Notes under the pieces: model-generated
The model's input: only the letters and a program-made list of their open reading frames with translations
The model's database searches: none
Told to the model about the DNA's origin: nothing
Made by a program: the position numbers and the translations under genes
Source: Acidobacteriota bacterium
Lineage (GTDB): Bacteria > Acidobacteriota > Vicinamibacteria > Fen-336
DNA length: 35,867 nt
NCBI GenBank assembly: GCA_003222275.1
Contig: QHVJ01000015.1
Location: 1-35,867, forward strand
Reading direction: 5' to 3'
Shown: piece by piece, positions 7,719 to 13,041 of the stretch
How positions within the stretch are numbered: the stretch's first letter is position 1
Layout of the letters: each line of letters opens with the position of its first letter

Positions 7719-8500
7719 TGACCGCGGCCCTGCTCCTCGCCGGGACCCTGCTCGTCCCCGTTGCGCCCTCGCTGCCCGACGGCAACGCGCTCGTGCGCGA
7801 GCTGGCACAGAAGCAGCGCCGCTGGGAGGAGATCCTCAACCGCTACACCTACGACGTGGAGGTCGTGCGCGAGGACCTGGACAGGGAAGACCGCGTCACG
7901 AAGCGCGAGAGCCGCCGCTACGAGGTCTTCTACGTGAAAGGGCGGCCCATCCGGCGCCTCGTCGCCGAGGACGGTCGGGCGCTCGGCGCCGAGCGCCAGG
8001 CCAAGGTCGACCGGGAGGTGAGGGAGAAGGTCGACGCCGTCAACGAGCAGCGCGTGGCCCAGGAGCTCCCGGCCGTGCGCCTTTCCGCGATCCTGGATCG
8101 CTACGATTTCCGCTCCGTCGGACGGGAGGCCATGGACGGCCGGCCGGCGATCGTCCTGGAGTTCACGGCCCTCCCCGGCTCCCGACCGCTCGCCCACGAC
8201 GACGTGCTGCGCAACCTGGCTGGCCGCGTGTGGATGGACGAGGCCGAGCGCGAGGTGGTCCGGGCCGAGGTGCGCAACACCGCCGGCATGAGGTTCTTCC
8301 TCGGGCTGGGGGCATCGGTCTCGGCGGTGAGCGGCACATTCGAGTTCCGCAAGGTGGACGACACGCTGTGGCTGCCGGTGCGCGACGAGACGCGGGCCAT
8401 CGGCCGCATGCTGCTCTTCAAGTCGTTCCGGACGCGGGTCGTGCATACATACGGCAACTTCCGCCGTTTCGACGTGCACTCGGAAGAGAAACTCCGGTAG
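7718..8500 (+). CDS. Exported LolA-like / outer-membrane-lipoprotein-sorting-like protein
   Basis: A 260-residue protein with a signal peptide (MTAALLLAGTLLVPVAPSLP). After it comes a charged helix (ELAQKQRRWEEILNRYTYDVEV), then alternating beta strands typical of the LolA/DUF superfamily: YEVFYVKGRPIRRLV, PAIVLEF, and GRVWMDEAEREVVRAEVR, which is close to the 'G-x-x-W-x-D-x-x-x-x-x-V' strand of sorting proteins. No catalytic residues are evident. The ATG overlaps the Omp85 stop by one base. The pairing suggests a periplasmic chaperone or cargo protein for that barrel, which is inference. A weak -10 for the following P-II gene overlaps its stop. Confidence 0.65.
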   Translation: MTAALLLAGTLLVPVAPSLPDGNALVRELAQKQRRWEEILNRYTYDVEVVREDLDREDRVTKRESRRYEVFYVKGRPIRRLVAEDGRALGAERQAKVDREVREKVDAVNEQRVAQELPAVRLSAILDRYDFRSVGREAMDGRPAIVLEFTALPGSRPLAHDDVLRNLAGRVWMDEAEREVVRAEVRNTAGMRFFLGLGASVSAVSGTFEFRKVDDTLWLPVRDETRAIGRMLLFKSFRTRVVHTYGNFRRFDVHSEEKLR

Positions 8501-8525
8501 GATTCGCCATCGAGAGGAGCCAGCC

Positions 8526-8888
8526 ATGAAGTTGGTGGTGGCGGTCGTGAGGCCGGAGAAGCTGTCCGACGTGCTGGAGGCGCTCTTCCGCGCCCAGGTG
8601 CAGGGGCTGACCATCAGCCGCGTGCAGGGCCACGGGGGCGAGATGGAGCGGGTGGAGACCTACCGCGGCACCACCGTCAAGATGGAGCTGTCGGACAAGG
8701 TCCGCGTGGAGATCGGCGTGTCGGACCATTTCGTCGAGCCCACCGTTAAGGCGATCCTGGCCGGCGGGCGCACGGGAACGGTCGGCGACGGCAAGATCTT
8801 CGTGCTTCCGGTCGAGAAGGTGTACCGGATCCGCACCGCGGAAGAGGACCGCGCCGCGGTGACGCCCGTCGGTATCCCTCCGGGCTAG
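8526..8888 (+). CDS. P-II family signalling protein (GlnB/GlnK-like), orphan
   Basis: A 120-residue P-II protein: N-terminal KLVVAVVRPEKL, a T-loop with the conserved uridylylation-type Tyr (ETYRG, Y46), the B-loop TGTVGDGKIFV and the C-loop RIRTAEED. These are the residues that bind ATP/ADP and 2-oxoglutarate in P-II trimers. The T-loop is about five residues shorter before the Tyr than in Escherichia coli GlnB, where it is Y51. Neither amtB nor glnA is adjacent, so the partner is unknown. GAGAGGAG precedes the ATG at 8526. TAGGAT at 8498-8503 could be its own weak -10. It ends tail to tail with the molybdopterin oxidoreductase gene, the two stop codons sharing the palindrome CTAG. Confidence 0.9.
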   Translation: MKLVVAVVRPEKLSDVLEALFRAQVQGLTISRVQGHGGEMERVETYRGTTVKMELSDKVRVEIGVSDHFVEPTVKAILAGGRTGTVGDGKIFVLPVEKVYRIRTAEEDRAAVTPVGIPPG

Positions 8889-11065
8889 GCGCGCTCCACG
8901 CGTACGAAGGTGTTGTAGTCCGGCTCGCGCGAAATGGCGTCCTTCTCTTCGCGCGACAGCAGCGCGTTGCCCTCCGGCCAGTGCACCTCCACGTTGCCGG
9001 GCTTGATCTCGTCGATGCGGGCGCGGCCCGCGTAGCGCCCGGCCGCGGAGACGAGGTGGATGGGCGCGCCGTCCGTGACGCCGAGCCGCGCCGCGTCCTC
9101 GCGTGAGATCAGAACGTCGGCGCGCGCCGCCCCCGTGAGCGGATCGACCTCGCGTTGAACCATCGAGTTGAACTGCTTGCCCCGCCGCGTCGAGAGGCGG
9201 AGCGAGCCCACCGGCGCCGCGCGCCCATGCGCCGCCACCACGGAGAAGTGCGCCTTGCCGTCGGGAGTGACGAAGCGCCCATCGGCGAAGAGCCTCGGTC
9301 CGCCCCACTGCACGGAATCGCCCTGCTTCGCGAGGGCCTCGATGCCGGCGTAGAGGGGCACCGCGCGGGCGATCTCCTCGCGGATGGCGGCCGAGGAGGC
9401 GAAGCGCAGCTTCTCCGCGAGCTCCGGGCGGACGCGGGCCGCCACCTCGCCGAACACTTCCCACTCCGCGCGAGCCTGGCCGATGCGGCGGCCGGGCACC
9501 TCGGGCGAGAAGATGATCCGCCGCTCGGTCGAGGTCTCGGTGCCGCCGCCCGGCGACTCGTAGCGCGTCGTCGCGGGAAAGATCACGACCGTGTCCTTCG
9601 GCGGCAGCAGCATCATCGAGGAGACGACCACGTCCTGGTGGATGCGCGTGCCGACCCGGCCGAGAGCGGTCGCGGCCGCCGCGGGGTCCGGCAGCGTCTC
9701 CAGGAAGTTCCCCCCTGTCATCCAGAAGACGTCCAGCTCGCCTCGCCACGCTCCGTCGACCATCTCCGCCGCGGTGAGGCCCGACCACGCGGGCACGTCG
9801 AACCCCCACACCTCGGCGAAGCGCGCGCGCTGAGACTCGTCGAGAGCGGGGGCGCAGCCGACCTCCGCCCCGCCCTGGACCCCGGAGTGACCGCGGATCG
9901 GCATGAGGCCGGTGTGCGGCCGGCCGACCCAGCCCCGCGCCAGGCCGACGTTGACGAGGGCCTGGATGGTCGGCACGCCGTGCGCGTGCTGGGTGAGCCC
10001 CATCGACCAGACGAAGATGCCGGTGCGCGCGCCGTTCAACATCTCGGCGAAGCGCCGCATCTCGGCGCGGGTCGTGCCGCTCTCCCGCTCGAGCTCCTCG
10101 AAGGGCGCCGCCTGCGCGGCGGCCGCGGCTTCCGCGAAGCCCGTGGTCGACTGCGCGATGAAGTCGCGGTCGACCCAGCCCTCGGCGGCCAGCACCTTGA
10201 AGACGCCCCCCAGGAACGCGAGGTCGCCGCCGGTGTCGACTGGGAACCACTCGTCCGCGAAGCGCGTGCCGAAGAGGGCCGACTCGGGCACCGACGGCAC
10301 CCAGTACCGCTTCAGCCCCGGCTCGAAGTAGGGGTTCACGACCGCGACCTTCGTGCCCCGCTGCCGCGCCTCGTAGAGGTACTTCATCGTGACCGGCTGG
10401 TTGTTGGGGGTGTTGGAGCCGAAGAAGACGATCAGGTCGGCGCCGATCCAGTCGCGGTACGAGCAGGTCGTGGCGCCATGGCCGAGCGTCTTTTTCATCG
10501 CGGAGGTGGAGGCGGCGTGGCACAGCCGGGCGGAGTTGTCGACGTGGCTCGTGCCCATGGCCCGCGCCGCCTTCTGCGCGGCGTAGTAGTTCTCGTTGAG
10601 CAGGCCCCGCGACGTCAGGTACACGGCGAATCGCTCCGGCCGTACCGCGCGGATCTTCTCCGCCGCCGAGGCGAGCGCCTCGTCCCAGGACACGACACGG
10701 AATCCCGTTTCCCCGGTGCGCCGGATCATCGGCTCCCCCAGCCGGCCCAGCTCCCGGAGCTGCCGGGACGTGAGGCCCTCGAGCCGGGAGAGATCGGCGA
10801 GCCGGCCGGGATCGAGCGCGGGCGCAGTGTTGAGCCGCATCAGCTCCAGCCGCACCATGCAGAGATGGATCCCGTCCATCGTCCAGTCCCGCAGACCCGT
10901 CGTGCCGAGGGCGCAGCCGTCGCAGACCCCGCTCTTCAGGATCCGCCAGGCGAAGGGAAGCTGGTCGCGGTTCTCCCACGCCGTGCGCGCCATCTCGAAG
11001 TAGTGGTTCGGCTTCTGCTGCGACGGATCGCGCGGGACGGCGGAGGCCCAGAGCTTGCGGTTCAA
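8885..11065 (-). CDS. FdhF/YdeP-type molybdopterin oxidoreductase
   Basis: A 726-residue member of the DMSO-reductase superfamily. The N-terminus carries CDGC (C48, C51) and a later C69, the reduced iron-sulfur pattern of the YdeP subgroup rather than the four-Cys formate dehydrogenase set. C182 in ARLCHAAST is the likely molybdenum ligand. Further motifs for bis-MGD binding include FFGSNTPNNQP, RGHSGVQGG and the C-terminal aspartate-decarboxylase-like barrel (about 600-726, GKQFNSMVQRE). No signal peptide is visible, so it should be cytosolic. YdeP relatives are linked to acid or formate stress, but the substrate is unproven. The TTG start at 11065 overlaps the amidase stop (TTGA) with no clear ribosome site, so coupling to the amidase is expected. 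Confidence 0.88.
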   Translation of the reverse strand: MNRKLWASAVPRDPSQQKPNHYFEMARTAWENRDQLPFAWRILKSGVCDGCALGTTGLRDWTMDGIHLCMVRLELMRLNTAPALDPGRLADLSRLEGLTSRQLRELGRLGEPMIRRTGETGFRVVSWDEALASAAEKIRAVRPERFAVYLTSRGLLNENYYAAQKAARAMGTSHVDNSARLCHAASTSAMKKTLGHGATTCSYRDWIGADLIVFFGSNTPNNQPVTMKYLYEARQRGTKVAVVNPYFEPGLKRYWVPSVPESALFGTRFADEWFPVDTGGDLAFLGGVFKVLAAEGWVDRDFIAQSTTGFAEAAAAAQAAPFEELERESGTTRAEMRRFAEMLNGARTGIFVWSMGLTQHAHGVPTIQALVNVGLARGWVGRPHTGLMPIRGHSGVQGGAEVGCAPALDESQRARFAEVWGFDVPAWSGLTAAEMVDGAWRGELDVFWMTGGNFLETLPDPAAAATALGRVGTRIHQDVVVSSMMLLPPKDTVVIFPATTRYESPGGGTETSTERRIIFSPEVPGRRIGQARAEWEVFGEVAARVRPELAEKLRFASSAAIREEIARAVPLYAGIEALAKQGDSVQWGGPRLFADGRFVTPDGKAHFSVVAAHGRAAPVGSLRLSTRRGKQFNSMVQREVDPLTGAARADVLISREDAARLGVTDGAPIHLVSAAGRYAGRARIDEIKPGNVEVHWPEGNALLSREEKDAISREPDYNTFVRVERA

Positions 11066-12522
11066 CCGAGTGCCGGGCGCTTCTTGTGCCAGTCGGTCGC
11101 CTGCTGATAGCGATCAGCGATGGCGATGAGGGTGGCCTCCGAGAAAGCGCGGCCGATGAGCTGCAGCGATGTCGGCAGGCCGTGCTGGCCGAAGCCGTTC
11201 GGCACGCAAAGCGCCGGAATGCCCACCAGGTTGCCGGCGGGGATCGTCGCGGGGGGCGCGGGCCGTTCGGGCGAAGGCGACGGTGGAGGCGAGGGTGACG
11301 GGGACGGGGAAGGCGGCTTGTCGAAGTCGTAGCCGATCGGCGGCGCCACCCCGAGGCGAGTGGGCGTGACCAGGGCGTCGTACCGCGAGAGCAGCGCGTC
11401 GAGCGCGGCCCGCATGGGGACGCGCGCGCGCATCGCCTCCAGGTAATCCACGGCCAGGGTCATGATGGCCGGATAGCCACCCACGCGGTCGGCCGCCGCG
11501 CGCAGCTTGCGCGTGCCTCCGCTCTCGATGAGGTCGCGGAATGCGCTCGCCCCCTCCGCGTCCACGATGATGCCGACCGCGGCGGACCACGGGAAGTCCG
11601 GGAACTCCACGTCCTCGTCGAGCTTCGCGAAGCTGCGGAGCACGTCCAGCGATCGCCGGAAGTTCTCCTTCACCTCGGGCTGGGCCCGCTCGGTCGCGTT
11701 CTTCACCACCCCGATGCGGAAGCGGCGGCGGGGCCCTCCCGCCCGCGCTCCTCGCACGGGATAGTCGAAGTCGCCCGCGCCGGTCGTGGGGTCGGCGGGA
11801 TCCTTGCCGGCGATGGCCGACAGGACGAGGCCGCAATCGTCGGCGGTCCGGCACATCGGCCCCAGCTTGTCGAGCGTCCAGCAGAGCGCCATCGCGCCAT
11901 GCCGCGACACGAGGCCGTACGTCGGGCGCAGGCCGGAGAGCCCGCAGTTCGTGGACGGGGTCATGATGGAGCCGGACGTCTCGGAGCCGATGGCGAAGGC
12001 GACGAGGCCGGCGGCGGTCGAGGCGCCGGAGCCGCTGGAGCTGCCGCCGCTCCAGTGATCGGGATTCCACGGCGAGCGACCCGGACCCGTGAAGCTGGCG
12101 TCCGGGTTGTTGTAGCCCATGCCCCCCGCCAGCTCCACCATGGCCAGCTTTCCCAGCAGCACCGCTCCCGCCTCCCGCAGGCGCTCGATGACGGTCGCGT
12201 CGTAGTCGAACACCTGGTCCCGGTACGGCTCGGCGCCCCACGTGGTCGGGATGCCCTTGGTGGCCAGGAGGTCCTTCGCGCCGAACGGGATGCCGTGGAG
12301 GGGGCCGCGATAGCGCCGCGGGACGGCCAGCTCGTGGTCCGCCTTGCGGGCCTGGGCGACGGCGAGGTCGCGGGTCACGGTCACCACCGCCCCCAGGCGA
12401 GGGCCGATCGTCTCCAACCGGCTCAGGTACGCTTCGGTCAGCTCCACCGAGGAGATCCTCCGTCTGCGCAGCATCTGGCCCAGGTCGCGCACGGACGCGA
12501 AGACCACGTCGTCGCCGATCAC
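11062..12522 (-). CDS. Amidase-signature enzyme (GatA-like), probably the second half of a Tat-exported amidase
   Basis: A 486-residue amidase-signature hydrolase with the Ser-cisSer-Lys machinery: K83 in FGAKDLL, a cis-Ser in SGGSSSGSG and nucleophile S185 in GSETSGSIMTPS (variant of GTDTGGSIR). It would hydrolyse an amide of unknown identity. A Ser/Pro low-complexity insert (PSPSPSPSPPPSPSP) sits in the C-terminal third, just before the ATIPAGNLVGIPAL segment. The 1536-residue track ORF runs far upstream; the first credible start is GTG 12522, inside a GTGA overlap with the Tat/GatC-like gene. The protein itself lacks a signal peptide while the upstream protein has one. A missing base in the C-run near 12558 would explain this, and the finding on this point gives details. 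Confidence 0.88.
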   Translation of the reverse strand: MIGDDVVFASVRDLGQMLRRRRISSVELTEAYLSRLETIGPRLGAVVTVTRDLAVAQARKADHELAVPRRYRGPLHGIPFGAKDLLATKGIPTTWGAEPYRDQVFDYDATVIERLREAGAVLLGKLAMVELAGGMGYNNPDASFTGPGRSPWNPDHWSGGSSSGSGASTAAGLVAFAIGSETSGSIMTPSTNCGLSGLRPTYGLVSRHGAMALCWTLDKLGPMCRTADDCGLVLSAIAGKDPADPTTGAGDFDYPVRGARAGGPRRRFRIGVVKNATERAQPEVKENFRRSLDVLRSFAKLDEDVEFPDFPWSAAVGIIVDAEGASAFRDLIESGGTRKLRAAADRVGGYPAIMTLAVDYLEAMRARVPMRAALDALLSRYDALVTPTRLGVAPPIGYDFDKPPSPSPSPSPPPSPSPERPAPPATIPAGNLVGIPALCVPNGFGQHGLPTSLQLIGRAFSEATLIAIADRYQQATDWHKKRPALG

Positions 12523-12890
12523 CGGCGCCTCCGCCGCACGATCGCCGGCGGCGGGGGCGGCGCCACCCGCGGACGGAAGAGGTTCACGGGCTCGTCGGCG
12601 TTGCCGAGCTTCACCGCCTTGCGCAGGCGATCGGCGGCCTGCAGGTTGTCCTCGATCCCCTTCCGGACCTCCGCGAGGTCGGCCTCCTCCAGCTGCGCGC
12701 CGTAGCGGATGCGCACCACCTCTCCGAGCGCCTGCGCGACGGGCCCGGGCGGTGACGGCGACGGCGAGGGGATCGTCGGCGTCGGAGAAGGCAGGGCCGG
12801 CGCCGGCGAGGGCGGTGCCGGCGGCGGGGACAAAGCCGTCGGCAGCAGCGGCGCGACGGCGAGCGATCGTAGGAAGCGTCGGCGGCTCAT
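12519..12890 (-). CDS. Tat-signal, GatC-like small protein preceding the amidase
   Basis: A 123-residue protein starting with a Tat signal (MSRRRFLRSLAVAPLLPTA). A Pro/Ser-rich tether follows (about 22-50, PPSPAPALPSPTPTIPSPSP), then a helical GatC-like segment (about 55-105: LEEADLAEVRKGIEDNLQAADRL...NADEPVNLFRPR) and a tail of five Pro and five Arg. The ATG at 12890 has GGAGG 5 nt upstream; the 151-residue track start is an extension. Exported amidases that I recall from other bacteria carry this segment fused to the enzyme. The Pro5/Arg5 tail looks like out-of-frame reading of a GC-rich linker, so this may be the first part of a broken or frameshifted amidase gene. Alternatively, it may be a true separate subunit. 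Confidence 0.7.
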   Translation of the reverse strand: MSRRRFLRSLAVAPLLPTALSPPPAPPSPAPALPSPTPTIPSPSPSPPGPVAQALGEVVRIRYGAQLEEADLAEVRKGIEDNLQAADRLRKAVKLGNADEPVNLFRPRVAPPPPPAIVRRRRR

Positions 12891-12915
12891 CGGACCTCCG
12901 CGGGCGGTGCGCCCT

Positions 12916-12945
12916 CTTATAGCAAGCGGGCGCCCGGAGGCACAA
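12916..12945 (-). promoter_or_regulatory. Putative promoter of the Tat-protein/amidase/YdeP operon
   Basis: On the minus strand TTGTGC (12945-12940) and TATAAG (12921-12916) are 18 nt apart, and transcription would begin near 12909. The leader would be about 20 nt and carry GGAGG. The -10 is a 5 of 6 match to TATAAT. It is divergent from the promoter of the kinase-like barrel gene. Confidence 0.5.
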
Positions 12946-12967
12946 ACCGGCCAACGTGCGCGAGGGC

Positions 12968-12996
12968 CAGACACCTTCGGTGGGGACTCCTATGAT
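12968..12996 (+). promoter_or_regulatory. Putative promoter of the kinase-like/barrel fusion gene
   Basis: CAGACA (12968-12973) and TATGAT (12991-12996) lie 17 nt apart. TATGAT is followed after 6 nt by an in-frame GTG (13003), which could serve as a leaderless start. The ATG at 13042 gives a better signal peptide. Confidence 0.45.
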
Positions 12997-13041
12997 GGAA
13001 CTGTGGGCCGCGACGCCGATGCGTCCGGTCTTCAGGCAACC

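Noticed and set aside
4767-7808. 1013-codon minus-strand ORF
   Set aside because: It lies antisense to the GGDEF-PilZ and Omp85 genes, both of which have clear domains. High GC leaves few stops on the opposite strand; the translation is Arg/Ala/Gly-rich with no recognisable motif.
8418-10979. 853-codon minus-strand ORF
   Set aside because: It is a frame-shifted shadow of the molybdopterin oxidoreductase gene. The real frame (8885-11065) has the Cys and cofactor motifs.
12709-13041. N-terminal extension of the barrel-fusion ORF
   Set aside because: The extension is Gly/Ala-rich and antisense to the Tat protein gene. A clear signal peptide begins at the ATG at 13042.
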